64,000 nt of DNA from Methylotenera sp. (lineage in GTDB: Bacteria > Pseudomonadota > Gammaproteobacteria > Burkholderiales > Methylophilaceae): the NCBI GenBank assembly GCA_013141075.1, contig JABFRQ010000002.1, forward strand, positions 62,001 through 126,000, given 5' to 3'. Numbering within the stretch: position 1 is the stretch's first letter; every line of letters begins with the position of its first letter. The position numbers and the translations under genes were made by a program. The notes below the pieces were generated by a model, which was not told where the DNA came from, did not search any database, and saw only the letters and a program-made list of their open reading frames with translations. Positions 48,328-58,025 of the stretch are shown here, in pieces.

Positions 48328-48933
48328 TTAGCATTTTTTTCCAAAATGATGAATGGCACTTGTTTTTGCACCAGTAATGGTTGTTGCATCAGCAACAAAT
48401 TGGCTTATTTTTTTAAATATGCTCAGTTCTTCAGAAATCTCTGTGGGTAGAAAGTGCTTCATTTCCACATTAAATTTTGTTTTAAACGTCCCGAATGGGG
48501 AATAATTTATAACATCCGATTTATGAAATTCCACGCAATAAATTACGCCGCCTTCATTCAATGTCTCATACACAGCTTCAATAATTTTTGTACGGTGTTC
48601 CTTGATTGGAATGCAAGTAAGTACGGCACAAAATAAAATTGCATCGAATTTTCCAAGTTCGGTAGGTATTTCATGACTCTCTATGTGGTGTAAGTCAAGA
48701 GATGGATATTGCTTTAAACCACGCCCAACCATTTTGATTGATGTATCCACTCCAGTTAAGGAATCGTATCCTCTCGCGTGCAGCTCATTTGTTACTCTGC
48801 CATAGCCGCAACCATAATCTAGGATTTTTGCATCCTTGGTAACTAAAGATGCTAATTTATTAAAGTCTGGCTCAAGTGAGAATGAAATCTCACTAGCCAC
48901 TTTGTTCCATGAGTTTTGCTGTGTCTCGACCAT
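48328..48933 (-). CDS. Class I SAM-dependent methyltransferase
   Basis: 201 residues. Motif I is AKILDYGCGYGRVTNEL near residue 37, followed by GVDTSIKMVGRGL and FDAILFCAVLTCIP, then LNEGGVIYCVEFHKSD. A C-terminal stretch with FGTFKTKFNVEMKHFLPTE is variable. No Shine-Dalgarno is seen before the ATG. Low GC and its narrow family suggest it may have been acquired. Substrate unknown. Confidence 0.75.
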   Translation of the reverse strand: MVETQQNSWNKVASEISFSLEPDFNKLASLVTKDAKILDYGCGYGRVTNELHARGYDSLTGVDTSIKMVGRGLKQYPSLDLHHIESHEIPTELGKFDAILFCAVLTCIPIKEHRTKIIEAVYETLNEGGVIYCVEFHKSDVINYSPFGTFKTKFNVEMKHFLPTEISEELSIFKKISQFVADATTITGAKTSAIHHFGKKC

Positions 48934-48967
48934 AGAATTCTAAAGTAAAAAGACGCTATGCCCTGCG

Positions 48968-50341
48968 TCAACCATTCCTCAATTGATTCAAAGCCTGCTC
49001 CAATCTTTCAACACCAATCACTTCTAAGCCCACTATTTTAGTTTTTGGCGCATTCGCCTTGGGCACAATCGCTTTGGTGAAGCCCAGTTTAGCAGCTTCT
49101 TTTAAGCGCACTTGACCGCCTTGCACTGGGCGCACTTCACCTGCTAAACCAACCTCACCAAACACTATAAGTTTATTATCTAATGGTTTGTTTTTTAAAG
49201 AAGAAACGATTGACAGTAACACTGCTAAATCCACTGCTGGCTCAGCAATTTTCACGCCGCCTACAGCATTTATAAATACATCTTGGTCAAAACACGGAAT
49301 GCCTGCGTGACGATGCAAAACCGCCAACAACATGGCTAAACGATTTTGCTCTAATCCCACGCACAAGCGCTTGGCATTTGGCGCGTGGCTCTCATCGACC
49401 AAGGCTTGAATTTCAATTAACAAAGGTCGCGTACCTTCCATCGTCACGGTAATGCAACTGCCTGCCACTTGAGATTCATGGTGAGATAAAAACAAGGCTG
49501 AGGGATTGGTAACTTCACGCAGCCCTTTTTCTGTCATGGCGAATACGCCGATCTCGTTCACTGCACCAAAGCGGTTTTTAAACGCGCGAATTAAGCGAAA
49601 GCTAGAGTTCTGGTCACCCTCAAAATACAGCACCGTGTCCACAATATGCTCCAGCACACGTGGGCCAGCCAGCGTGCCGTCTTTGGTCACGTGACCGACT
49701 AACACCACGGTAATGCCGAGCTGTTTAGCTAAACGCGTCAGCTGCGCCGAACATTCACGCACCTGCGCCACCGAGCCTGGGGCAGATTGCAAGGCTTCAG
49801 AATACACAGTTTGAATAGAATCAATCACTGCAATATTGGGCTTATGCGTTTGCAGCGTTGCTAAAATCTTCTCTAGGTTAATTTCTGCCAGCAATTTGAC
49901 TTCGCTTGCGTCTAAGCCCAAACGTTTCGCACGCATCGCAATTTGTTGCGGAGACTCTTCACCGCTCACGTAAATCGCAGGGCTAACTTTTCCTAAATGG
50001 CATAACACTTGTAACAAAAGCGTAGATTTACCAATGCCTGGGTCGCCACCAATCAGGATAACGCCACCTTCCACCAGGCCGCCACCCAACACACGATCAA
50101 ACTCACTAATGCCCGTCGGCTGTCGCGCAACGTCTGCTGCCTGCACGCTGCTTAAAGTCTGCAATTGTCCTGTGGTCGCCAAACCCTCAAATTTATTTGC
50201 ATAACGGTTAGTAGAAGCACTATTTTCCTCAACGCTCTCAACTAAAGTATTCCACGCCATGCAACTTGGACACTGCCCCTGCCATTTCGGCTCGCTAGCC
50301 CCACATTCTGTGCAGCTGTAAATGGTTTTAGCTTTTGCCAA
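48968..50341 (-). CDS. radA: DNA repair protein RadA
   Basis: 457 residues. N-terminal zinc finger YSCTECGASEPKWQGQCPSC, RecA-like core with GGDPGIGKST near residue 95, the RadA-specific KNRFGAVNEIGVF, and a Lon-like C-terminal domain. It drives branch migration during recombination. Betaproteobacteria often have it near dnaB, as here. Confidence 0.94.
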   Translation of the reverse strand: MAKAKTIYSCTECGASEPKWQGQCPSCMAWNTLVESVEENSASTNRYANKFEGLATTGQLQTLSSVQAADVARQPTGISEFDRVLGGGLVEGGVILIGGDPGIGKSTLLLQVLCHLGKVSPAIYVSGEESPQQIAMRAKRLGLDASEVKLLAEINLEKILATLQTHKPNIAVIDSIQTVYSEALQSAPGSVAQVRECSAQLTRLAKQLGITVVLVGHVTKDGTLAGPRVLEHIVDTVLYFEGDQNSSFRLIRAFKNRFGAVNEIGVFAMTEKGLREVTNPSALFLSHHESQVAGSCITVTMEGTRPLLIEIQALVDESHAPNAKRLCVGLEQNRLAMLLAVLHRHAGIPCFDQDVFINAVGGVKIAEPAVDLAVLLSIVSSLKNKPLDNKLIVFGEVGLAGEVRPVQGGQVRLKEAAKLGFTKAIVPKANAPKTKIVGLEVIGVERLEQALNQLRNG

Positions 50342-50473
50342 AATTTTCGCCTTTGTTGTTGTATTGCTTAGATTTTATCAGTTTTATGAAAATAAAAAGT
50401 GCTGTGATGGTGTTTAAGTAACCACTTGTAAAAAAGCATTATGAAAGATTTAATCAAGCTTATGAAATTTGTT

Positions 50474-50570
50474 TCAGCTTGCGTAGCCTTGATGGAGCAT
50501 CGCGGAATCAAGGGTTGTAATTTAAGTTATCCCTCGATTTCATTTCATTCCATCGAGTCTACGTCAGCTT
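50474..50570. repeat. Inverted repeat of the GCGTAGCCTTGATGGA type
   Basis: The left arm starts AGCTTGCGTAGCCTTGATGG; the reverse complement of the right arm starts AGCTGACGTAGACTCGATGG and both end in a run ATCAAGGG/ATCGAGGG around a 16-base centre. Related 'GTAGCCCGGATGGAGCG' elements are common in bacteria. Confidence 0.65.
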
Positions 50571-50594
50571 AACCTAAAGAGTTACAGGAAAACA

Positions 50595-51318
50595 TCATTC
50601 ATGCTGCCCTTTAAACACACCCGTGCCTACACCTGAAAAGCTCCACGAGCCTAATAATTCTCTTGTTTTAACGTTAATATGACCAGAAAATGTTGCCTGT
50701 CCAGCACTGCCTTTTCCTAACATTTGAACGACACCATCAGCTGAAAAATTTCCACTAATGATGAGGTTGATATTGTAGTTCCTCGACTGTAGTAACCCTG
50801 AAATCATTCCTGTAGTGGAATTTAAGCGAATATTGAAAGTGCCAGAATCACTACCGCTGTATGTGCCATAGTATTCGCCATTTATATCTGTAGTAGGAAT
50901 TTCTGAAACAACATTATTTTTATCGTATTCTCTAGCTTGATTTAGCAACTCACTCATATCTAGGTTTTTATTTGCTATCGTAGTTACATTTGAAATAGCT
51001 GATGTAGCAATTTTCTCTAATTTTGACGGTTCAGCCACGTCGGCTTTACTGGCAACAACTAAATCTGGGGGGGGGTAATATTTTTTTCTCTTTAGACTTT
51101 GATGATGTTTCAGGTTTAACTTGTGGAGCTGGTTTTTGAACTTGTTGTACCTTCATATTCAATGATGGCGAAACCAGAGTAACATCAAAATGATATGGCA
51201 CAATCATTCTTGGCGTTGGTTTGTGCCAGTTTAATTGTAATACAAGAAAATGTAGCAATAACGAGGCTACTAGTGAAATAAGCAATCTGTAGTTATTCAT
51301 TACCGTTGTGTTAGCCAA
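50595..51318 (-). pseudogene. TonB-like envelope gene split by a nine-G frameshift
   Basis: Two adjacent frames read as one gene if a nine-base C run (plus-strand G run at 51067-51075) were eight bases long. The N-terminal frame (51046-51318, 90 residues) has a membrane segment (YRLLISLVASLLLHFLVLQL) and a Pro/Lys linker typical of TonB-like proteins, then goes out of frame into RFSCCQ. The C-terminal frame (50595-51038 with an unlikely GTG start, continuing upstream as PDLVVASKADV) is a beta-rich domain with GEYYGTYSGSDSGTFNIRL and GSWSFSGVGTGVFKGQ. Joined, the product would be 240 residues. It may be a pseudogene, a phase-variable gene or a sequencing error. Function unknown. Confidence 0.7.
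51067..51075. repeat. Nine-base G homopolymer inside the split gene
   Basis: Plus-strand G9, giving C9 on the coding strand. Removing one base joins the two reading frames at 50595-51318 exactly. Confidence 0.85.
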
Positions 51319-51405
51319 TAGAGTGCAATAAGTCAGTGGAGTGGGGGCAACTTAAGGATATTTCTTGATGCTGTTTTGTGTCCTCTAACGCAAAACCCGT
51401 AATAA

Positions 51406-51478
51406 GTAGGGTGTCAATAAACGAAGCGCATTGCACCAATCGCAACGGTGCAATGCGCTTCGCTTATTGACACCCTAC
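51406..51478. repeat. Long palindromic repeat with GTAGGGTGTCAATAA ends
   Basis: GTAGGGTGTCAATAA, CGAAGCGCATTGCACC and the reverse-complement arm (GGTGCAATGCGCTTCG, TTATTGACACCCTAC) form a stem of about 30 pairs with one mismatch. It lies after dnaB and may end its transcript. Confidence 0.75.
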
Positions 51479-51515
51479 AAAATCAAGCAAGCATCGTATG
51501 CAATCGAATTAGCTT

Positions 51516-52898
51516 TTAATAACTATCCGCCATATGCCCACTGCCCGCATAATTTTCAAAGCGTGTATGTTGCCCCATAAAGGTCAAGCGCACGCGTCCA
51601 ATGGGGCCGTTACGTTGTTTGGCAATGATAATTTCGGCGGTGCCTTTATCTGGGCTATCTGGGTTGTACACTTCATCACGGTAGATAAATAAAATCACAT
51701 CCGCGTCTTGCTCAATCGCGCCAGATTCGCGCAAGTCGCTCATTACTGGGCGTTTGTCTGGGCGTTGTTCTACGCTTCGATTTAACTGCGAAAGCGCAAC
51801 CACGGGGCAATCTAGCTCTTTTGCCAGAGCTTTGAGAGAACGAGATATTTCAGAAATTTCAGTTGCGCGATTTTCGCCCTGCCGCCCTGCTGGCGCCGCC
51901 ATCAATTGCAAGTAATCGACCACAATTAAGCCCAATTTACCTGTTTGGCGATGCAGTCTTCGCGCTCTTGCACGCACGTCAAAGCTGCTTAAACCTGCGC
52001 CCTCATCAATAAAAATGGGGGCTTCATTGAGCTTACCTAGCGCAGTGGTGAGTTTTTCCCAATCTTCATCTTCTAACTTACCAGTACGCATACGGTGCTG
52101 ATCTAAACGCCCTACCGAGCCTATCATCCGCATGGCAAGCTGTGTTGAGGCCATTTCCATTGAGAATACAGCCACTGGCAAGCCAGTATCTAACGCAACA
52201 TTTTCTGCCATATTCAACGAAAATGCCGTTTTACCCATAGAAGGCCGCCCTGCCACGATAATTAAATCGCCACCTTGCATGCCCGATGTCATGGAATCTA
52301 AATCAGCAAAGCCAGTCGGCACGCCTGTAACGTCTGATGGATTATCGCGAGAAAAAAGTTGGTCAATGCGGTCAGCCACTTGCGGTAGCAATACTTTAAT
52401 ATCCACAAAGCCTTCTGAGCTACGTTTGCCGCCTTCGGCAATTTGAAATATTTTGGCCTCGGCTTCGTCTAGCAATTGTTGCGCATCGCGGCCATTGGGC
52501 GCATAAGCACTTTCTGCAATACCAGAACCCACCACCACCAGTTGGCGCATTACCGCGCGTTCATGCACAATTTCCGCATAGCGCCGAATGTTCGCCGCAG
52601 TTGGCGTGCTTTGTGCCAGTGCGCCCAAATAAGCAATGCCGCCAATGCCAGAGAGTTCAGCGGTATTTTCTAAAGATTCCGCCACCGTTACAATGTCGGC
52701 GGGCTTGTTGTGCTCAATTAGCTTAGCAATATGCTGAAAAATGGTTTTATGGTCGTGCCGATAAAAGTCAGTCGCACGTAAAATATCGGCTACTTTATCA
52801 AGTGCCTCATTCTCAAGCAGCAAGCCGCCAATGACTGATTGCTCAGCCTCTACCGAATGTGGGGGGATTTTTAATGCATCTAATTGTTCGTCAGCCAT
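51516..52898 (-). CDS. dnaB: Replicative DNA helicase
   Basis: 460 residues from ATG at 52898; a TTG at 52916 would add six residues but has no support. N-terminal dimerisation domain with HSVEAEQSVIGGLLLENEAL, RecA-like core with GRPSMGKTAFSLNMAENVAL near residue 205, and FIDEGAGLSSFDVRARARRL. It unwinds DNA at the fork. Confidence 0.96.
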   Translation of the reverse strand: MADEQLDALKIPPHSVEAEQSVIGGLLLENEALDKVADILRATDFYRHDHKTIFQHIAKLIEHNKPADIVTVAESLENTAELSGIGGIAYLGALAQSTPTAANIRRYAEIVHERAVMRQLVVVGSGIAESAYAPNGRDAQQLLDEAEAKIFQIAEGGKRSSEGFVDIKVLLPQVADRIDQLFSRDNPSDVTGVPTGFADLDSMTSGMQGGDLIIVAGRPSMGKTAFSLNMAENVALDTGLPVAVFSMEMASTQLAMRMIGSVGRLDQHRMRTGKLEDEDWEKLTTALGKLNEAPIFIDEGAGLSSFDVRARARRLHRQTGKLGLIVVDYLQLMAAPAGRQGENRATEISEISRSLKALAKELDCPVVALSQLNRSVEQRPDKRPVMSDLRESGAIEQDADVILFIYRDEVYNPDSPDKGTAEIIIAKQRNGPIGRVRLTFMGQHTRFENYAGSGHMADSY

Positions 52899-53130
52899 GA
52901 TTGGGATTATACCCAATAAAAATGACTGCCCAATATTTTGCTTGGATGATTCTCAAACAATTATAGTATTTTTCGCCAATAAATAATTACGCTCATAAAA
53001 GTTATGCCAACTTACTTGAAACGCTAATAACCAACTTTTGCAAAAAATAAGTTCTTATTATTAAATTCTTAATATTTAGGTTTTTGCTTAGCTTATTACG
53101 CTTGGCTACATTGCGACTATCATTTAAGTG

Positions 53131-53169
53131 ATGCCCTGCGACCCGCATGGATATTGGCTCGCAGAGCAT
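53131..53169. repeat. Palindromic repeat, family A, copy 5
   Basis: ATGCCCTGCG, then ACCCGCATGGATATTGG, then CTCGCAGAGCAT. The loop GCATGGATATTGG is nearly the same as in copies 2 and 4. Confidence 0.7.
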
Positions 53170-53174
53170 GTCAT

Positions 53175-53690
53175 TTAAGGTAATTTTTGGCTTTTAATGA
53201 ACGCAACCAGTTGATCAAGGCAAGCTCCCCAGCCTTCTTTGAAGCCCATTTCCTCATGTTTAACGCGAGCTTCTTTACTGGCGTGTTGCACTAACGCGGT
53301 GTATTTTGTGCCATTGGCGTGCGGCTCTAGCGTAATAGTTGCCGTCATTAAAAATTCTGCGCATTCATGGCCTGGGCTGGCTTCAGGTTGTTTAACAGGT
53401 CGGAAATCAGGCTCAAGCGCGTTTGTCCAAGTCAGCTTTTCATTTTTAATTATTTCTAAATAGCAGCCATTATTAGGAAATTTCTGCCCTTCTGGTGATT
53501 GCATCACCGTGTAAAACCGCCCTCCTGGGCGCAAATCAATTTCGCATTCAACGGTTTTCCAAGGTGATGGGCAAAACCACGGCAATAGCTTTTCTGGCGT
53601 AGTCCACGCCGCCCAAATGAGCTCGCGTGGCACATCAATTACGCGCGCTAACATGAGATCTAACTCGGGATTAAATTGATGATTTATCAT
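53175..53690 (-). CDS. SRPBCC (AHSA1-like) protein
   Basis: 171 residues with the START-like helix-grip pattern of activator-of-Hsp90-type proteins: [20 protein letters not shown] near the start, [24 protein letters not shown]-like sequence and [25 protein letters not shown] lies before the ATG. It probably binds a hydrophobic ligand; no specific role is known. Confidence 0.8.
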   Translation of the reverse strand: MINHQFNPELDLMLARVIDVPRELIWAAWTTPEKLLPWFCPSPWKTVECEIDLRPGGRFYTVMQSPEGQKFPNNGCYLEIIKNEKLTWTNALEPDFRPVKQPEASPGHECAEFLMTATITLEPHANGTKYTALVQHASKEARVKHEEMGFKEGWGACLDQLVAFIKSQKLP

Positions 53691-53802
53691 GGCGTATTCT
53701 CCTTTGATTAAAGCTCTTTAAGATGGTTATCTAATTGGTAAAAACGTTGCTCTCAAAGCTGAAGATTATATCTCTCAATAGTTTTATTTCTGCATTATAG
53801 CT

Positions 53803-53836
53803 AATAAAAAAGGCGACCTTAGTCGCCTTTTTTATT
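53803..53836. terminator. Bidirectional terminator, twin copy 1
   Basis: AATAAAAAAGGCGAC pairs with GTCGCCTTTTTTATT around CTTA. It lies after the PhoX-like gene. The copy at 56392 differs by one loop base. Confidence 0.85.
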
Positions 53837-53864
53837 GAATTAAACTGTCAAATTTGCTTAAAAA

Positions 53865-56210
53865 CTAGCGCATTGCAGGCAAGCCACCTAAGTAACCGAC
53901 TTCGGCCTTATTCGTGTTAATAAGCGGCAGAATACGGCTATACGTTGGTTCTAGCGTGCCATTTTTATCACCAGCATGTTGATAATTGCTCATAATATAA
54001 GCAAAACCGTTCATATTATCTACCACTTGCAAGCCTGTTGATTCGGCCCCCATCGGCATAGATTGAATGCGCACTAATTTGCCAGTATCAAGATGGTAAG
54101 CCCATAGGTAATTGTTGACGTGATTTCCGCTGTCTTCGCCAATGAATAAAACGCGCATACGCTCTGAAAATGCAATATTATCTGGCGCTGAAACTTTGTC
54201 TAAATTTGATTTATTGCCATCTGCATCGGCAATAATATCTTCACCAACCACCAGTGCTTTCATTACGCTAGGTACGTGTGGGCTATGGATTACATTGCCA
54301 TCAGTATCTTTTAAACCAGCTTTTAAGCTCAACTCATACACTGCACCAGAGCTGTTTTTCTTAAGGCGAATGTCATTCGCAGGGTCGGTAGTTTTGCTTT
54401 CCATACCATTGCTCATGCGCGCCATCGCGGTGTAAGCCTTGTTGTTGCGAGCATTGTAAGCAACACCTTCAAACTTCTCAAACTCAACTGTTGCGCCTTT
54501 TAACGCAGCGTAGCGACGTGTTTCTAAAAATGCAGCTAATTTAGCAACATCCACACCAGCAAAAGTGCCTGTTTTAAGCTTTAAATATTCCACAGTAGCC
54601 ACTTCATGCCCGTGCTTAATTGTGGTGAAACCTGTCGTTGCAATGGTGCTAGTTTCAAATAAATCACTAAATTTTACACCTGCATCTACAGCTGCTTTAA
54701 TTTCGGCATTTGTGGCTTTGCCAAGTTTAATCCAGGTTAAATTAGCCTCGCCACCATCGGTGCCATCTACCGACACTTGATTCCATTTTGCGGCGTAAAG
54801 TGTACCCGCTGATAAATCTTTGGCCTTATCAGCAACAAACATTGTTAAGCTGACGTAAGTACCATCATCACCTTGAATTGCGGTGCGTGAATCACCAAAA
54901 AACTGCACTTTTTCACGCGATAGTCGGCCTAGTGTGTACCACTTTTGTACCGTGCTTGAACCATCAATATTCACGGTGACTTCTGGCACACGACCATAAT
55001 GATACGGTGAGGCGGCTGTTTCACCATACAGCGTGCGAAATGCATTCATACGCGCAGTATATTCCATGCCCGTACAAGCGGGGCTTGCGGCATAAATGCT
55101 ATCATTATTGCTGATATCACAACGTGCATCTGGCTCGTACTCTTCTGAACCCAAGTGCGTATTCCATGGCGAGCGGCTACCAGCGCATGGAATCCATAAG
55201 CCATTCACGCTAGAAAAATCTACTTGTTTAATAGAGTCAACCGTAAATTTACCGTCAACTTTATTTTGGTTAAGCTTAGAAACCGTCATGGTCATTGGCA
55301 CTTTACCGTATTGGTTAGTGCCTGTACTGTCATTGTTCACATACTCAAAATGCGTCACCATGTATGGCTTACCGCCAACATTAAATAATGAGTTAGCATC
55401 TGGTGTTTGTGGTACAAATGCCTTACCAGCAGCATCTTTAATGATTACGCCATTCTTATCGCGAATTGCAGCGGCGGCTGAGCCGTCAGCTGTTTTGTTG
55501 GTATCAATGTTGTTAAACAAATTCACATAAGAAAGCGGAAAAGTTTTTGTGCTGTTATCTGCGTAAACAACCTTCAATGTAGAGCTGGTGTAAGCAATAG
55601 CGCGGTTGGCATCTGATAAGCCAGCAATATCGGTAGGCGTAAATTCTACAGATTTTACATGTGCAGGTGCAGTCAGTAGATGCTCGCTTACTTTATCTAA
55701 CGAAACAGGCGTTAAACCAGCTGCGGCGGATATGGTTTCTACTTTTTCAAAGCTATCTATGCTGTCTGGAGCGCTAAATTTACCTACATTTGCAGAAACG
55801 TCAATATTAGTGGCGCTAGCTATAAAGGTAGCTGCAGCAGTTTGAATAAACTGCGCGATAGAAAGTGATTTTTCATCGGTTTCATCAGTGACACCAGCAA
55901 TATCTTTAGGGCGAATCATAATGCGTCCAGCATCGACACCTAGCGCGGCATTAGCCATATCTACAGCGCCCAATGTCACATTGCCAATTTTAAAAGTCAC
56001 CGTATCGCCAATTGCGTATTTAAACTCGCCATTAGCACCTGTAGCGCCACTCACACCGCTAGGAGAAGCACTAAAACTTACGCCTTTAACGTATGAATCT
56101 GAAAGTACCGCAGTTAATGAGGCGCTGCTACCACCACCGCCACCGCACCCAGCAAGGGTTGCTGCAAAAATGGCTGAAATAGCAAGAGGAATTTGGCGAA
56201 TATACATCAT
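53865..56210 (-). CDS. PhoX-like (DUF839) lipoprotein
   Basis: 781 residues. A lipoprotein signal peptide ends in LAGC (Cys22) followed by a Gly run. CGGAG precedes the ATG. About 200 residues of Ser/Ala-rich linker-like sequence come before the PhoX region, which has NGLWIPCAGSRSPWNTHLGS near residue 345, then beta-propeller-like sequence with a GGEANLTWIKLG and VSAPDNIAFSERMRVLFIGE. Related proteins are calcium- and iron-dependent alkaline phosphatases; whether the ligands are all intact was not checked. Envelope attached, probably with the domain outside the inner membrane. Confidence 0.75.
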   Translation of the reverse strand: MMYIRQIPLAISAIFAATLAGCGGGGGSSASLTAVLSDSYVKGVSFSASPSGVSGATGANGEFKYAIGDTVTFKIGNVTLGAVDMANAALGVDAGRIMIRPKDIAGVTDETDEKSLSIAQFIQTAAATFIASATNIDVSANVGKFSAPDSIDSFEKVETISAAAGLTPVSLDKVSEHLLTAPAHVKSVEFTPTDIAGLSDANRAIAYTSSTLKVVYADNSTKTFPLSYVNLFNNIDTNKTADGSAAAAIRDKNGVIIKDAAGKAFVPQTPDANSLFNVGGKPYMVTHFEYVNNDSTGTNQYGKVPMTMTVSKLNQNKVDGKFTVDSIKQVDFSSVNGLWIPCAGSRSPWNTHLGSEEYEPDARCDISNNDSIYAASPACTGMEYTARMNAFRTLYGETAASPYHYGRVPEVTVNIDGSSTVQKWYTLGRLSREKVQFFGDSRTAIQGDDGTYVSLTMFVADKAKDLSAGTLYAAKWNQVSVDGTDGGEANLTWIKLGKATNAEIKAAVDAGVKFSDLFETSTIATTGFTTIKHGHEVATVEYLKLKTGTFAGVDVAKLAAFLETRRYAALKGATVEFEKFEGVAYNARNNKAYTAMARMSNGMESKTTDPANDIRLKKNSSGAVYELSLKAGLKDTDGNVIHSPHVPSVMKALVVGEDIIADADGNKSNLDKVSAPDNIAFSERMRVLFIGEDSGNHVNNYLWAYHLDTGKLVRIQSMPMGAESTGLQVVDNMNGFAYIMSNYQHAGDKNGTLEPTYSRILPLINTNKAEVGYLGGLPAMR

Positions 56211-56391
56211 GGGCTCTCCGTAGATTAAAATAGATTAGTAAAATTTTTGCGTGCTTAATCATTAGCACAACTTAAAATAATCTAAGCTAGATTGAACCTA
56301 ATGCATGACAGTAATATTTCAACTATATGAATAAAAAGTGACCGTGCTGCAACATCTATTTAAGTTTAACTAAGCGCAATATCTTACAAGC

Positions 56392-56425
56392 AATAAAAAA
56401 GGCGACCTCAGTCGCCTTTTTTATT
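56392..56425. terminator. Bidirectional terminator, twin copy 2
   Basis: AATAAAAAAGGCGAC and GTCGCCTTTTTTATT around CTCA, after rplI. It is nearly identical to the copy at 53803. Confidence 0.85.
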
Positions 56426-56456
56426 GCTTTCTAATTAACTAAGCCCTAAGTGTAAC

Positions 56457-56906
56457 TTAAGCTTCGCCAACCACTGTTACTTTGATGTCTACAACAACAT
56501 CATGGTGCAACGCTACTGTTACCGCGTGGTCACCAATTGTTTTTAGTGGGCCGTTAGGCATGCGCACTAGCGCTTTAGTCACTTCAAAACCTTGTGCAAC
56601 AAGTGATTCTGCAATGTCGCCATTGGTTACTGAACCGAATAAACGGCCATCAACACCCGCTTTTTGTGCAATTGTAACCACAACAGTAGCTAATTTTTCA
56701 CCACGTGCTTGCGCAGCGGCTAAAATCACGGCTTGTTGTTTTTCTAGCTCAACACGACGAGCAGCAATTTCAGCTTTATTCGCTTCAGTTGCGCGTTTTG
56801 CTTTGCCTTGTGGAATTAAAAAATTACGGCCGTAACCATCTTTAACTTTAACAATGTCACCTAAACTACCTAGGTTACCCACTTTTTCTAATAAAATAAT
56901 TTGCAT
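56457..56906 (-). CDS. rplI: 50S ribosomal protein L9
   Basis: 149 residues from ATG at 56906, with AAGGAGG seven bases upstream; the in-frame start at 56966 would lie inside rps[21 protein letters not shown] and [20 protein letters not shown] are diagnostic. It binds 23S rRNA at the L1 stalk base. Confidence 0.96.
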   Translation of the reverse strand: MQIILLEKVGNLGSLGDIVKVKDGYGRNFLIPQGKAKRATEANKAEIAARRVELEKQQAVILAAAQARGEKLATVVVTIAQKAGVDGRLFGSVTNGDIAESLVAQGFEVTKALVRMPNGPLKTIGDHAVTVALHHDVVVDIKVTVVGEA

Positions 56907-56916
56907 GGTAGCCTCC

Positions 56917-57150
56917 TTAGCCTGAGTGCTTGTCGGTGAATGGAAGCAAAGCCAAGAAACGTGCAAGTTTAACTGCAGTGGTTAATTGACGTTGATAACG
57001 TGCTTTTGTGCCCGTCATACGTGCTGGGATAATTTTTGCATTTTCTGAGATGAAATCTTTTAACAAATCAACATCTTTGTAATCTACTTGTTTAATGCCT
57101 TCTGCTGAAAAACGGCAGTAACGGCGGCGTTTATACATTTCTCTTGCCAT
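56917..57150 (-). CDS. rpsR: 30S ribosomal protein S18
   Basis: 77 residues with [20 protein letters not shown] and [20 protein letters not shown]. It sits between priB and rplI, the usual order. Confidence 0.96.
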   Translation of the reverse strand: MAREMYKRRRYCRFSAEGIKQVDYKDVDLLKDFISENAKIIPARMTGTKARYQRQLTTAVKLARFLALLPFTDKHSG

Positions 57151-57176
57151 TTGAATACTCCTAAACTTCCAATTAT

Positions 57177-57461
57177 TTATATAAGTTCTATATGGTTAAT
57201 GTGCATGACCAATTGCGTGCTTTTAAGGCTACGTTTGGCTAAAAAGCCAGTGGCTTGAATGTGTGAGCCTAATTTCAAACCTTGTTGCGCTAAATCACCT
57301 ATCGTGACCGCATTCACTTCACATTCCACCTTACGCTTCATGCCTGCTTCTACTTGCTCTGAAACATGACGTAAAACAACACTTAACAACGGTATGCCTG
57401 CTGGTGTGTAGCGAAGCGGCTCAATTTGCACAACTTCTGCTTGTAACACCAGTTTATTCAT
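57177..57461 (-). CDS. priB: Primosomal replication protein PriB
   Basis: 94 residues of OB fold with [40 protein letters not shown] and [14 protein letters not shown]. It binds ssDNA and helps restart forks. The rpsF-priB-rpsR-rplI order supports the call, although PriB is weakly conserved. Confidence 0.9.
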   Translation of the reverse strand: MNKLVLQAEVVQIEPLRYTPAGIPLLSVVLRHVSEQVEAGMKRKVECEVNAVTIGDLAQQGLKLGSHIQATGFLAKRSLKSTQLVMHINHIELI

Positions 57462-57473
57462 TTACTTGATAGA

Positions 57474-57866
57474 TTAAACTGCTTCAACCTCGGCAACTTC
57501 GGCATCGGCTACTGGCGCTGCATCACGGCTCAACACTGATTTAGATTTATCTTCTTTCATCATTGGTGAAGGTGCTGTAATAGCAGTTTTGGTAGACATC
57601 AATAAATGACGCAAAACTGCATCATTAAATTTGAAGCCATGCTCAAGCTCAGCTAATACTTCTAGGTTGCACTCAATGTTCATTAACACATAGTGTGCTT
57701 TGTGGATTTTTTGGATTGGGTATGCAAGTTGACGACGACCCCAGTCTTCTAAACGGTGAATCGCACCGCCGCTAGCGACGATTAGCGCACGGTAGCGCTC
57801 AATCATTGCTGGCACTTGTTCGCTTTGGTCCGGATGGACGATAAACACTAGTTCATAATGTCTCAT
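57474..57866 (-). CDS. rpsF: 30S ribosomal protein S6
   Basis: 130 residues. [40 protein letters not shown] and [15 protein letters not shown] sequence. The C-terminal 30 residues are an acidic, Ala-rich tail. It heads the rpsF-priB-rpsR-rplI operon. Confidence 0.96.
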   Translation of the reverse strand: MRHYELVFIVHPDQSEQVPAMIERYRALIVASGGAIHRLEDWGRRQLAYPIQKIHKAHYVLMNIECNLEVLAELEHGFKFNDAVLRHLLMSTKTAITAPSPMMKEDKSKSVLSRDAAPVADAEVAEVEAV

Positions 57867-58025
57867 TAGTACTCCTTTTGGATATAAGCCACCTACAAAA
57901 CATCTAATAGTTTTTATTAAATATCAAATTTATAATTGACAAAACACATCAAATATAAAATTTCGTTGCAGTGTGACAAGGTTAAATTTATTACATGCCT
58001 GATAACATTACCAAGCAAGCGCGCG

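Noticed and set aside
48238..48450. Plus-strand ORF of 70 codons beginning in the gap after hpnE
   Set aside because: It overlaps the 3' end of the methyltransferase gene on the other strand and has no ribosome site or recognisable domain.
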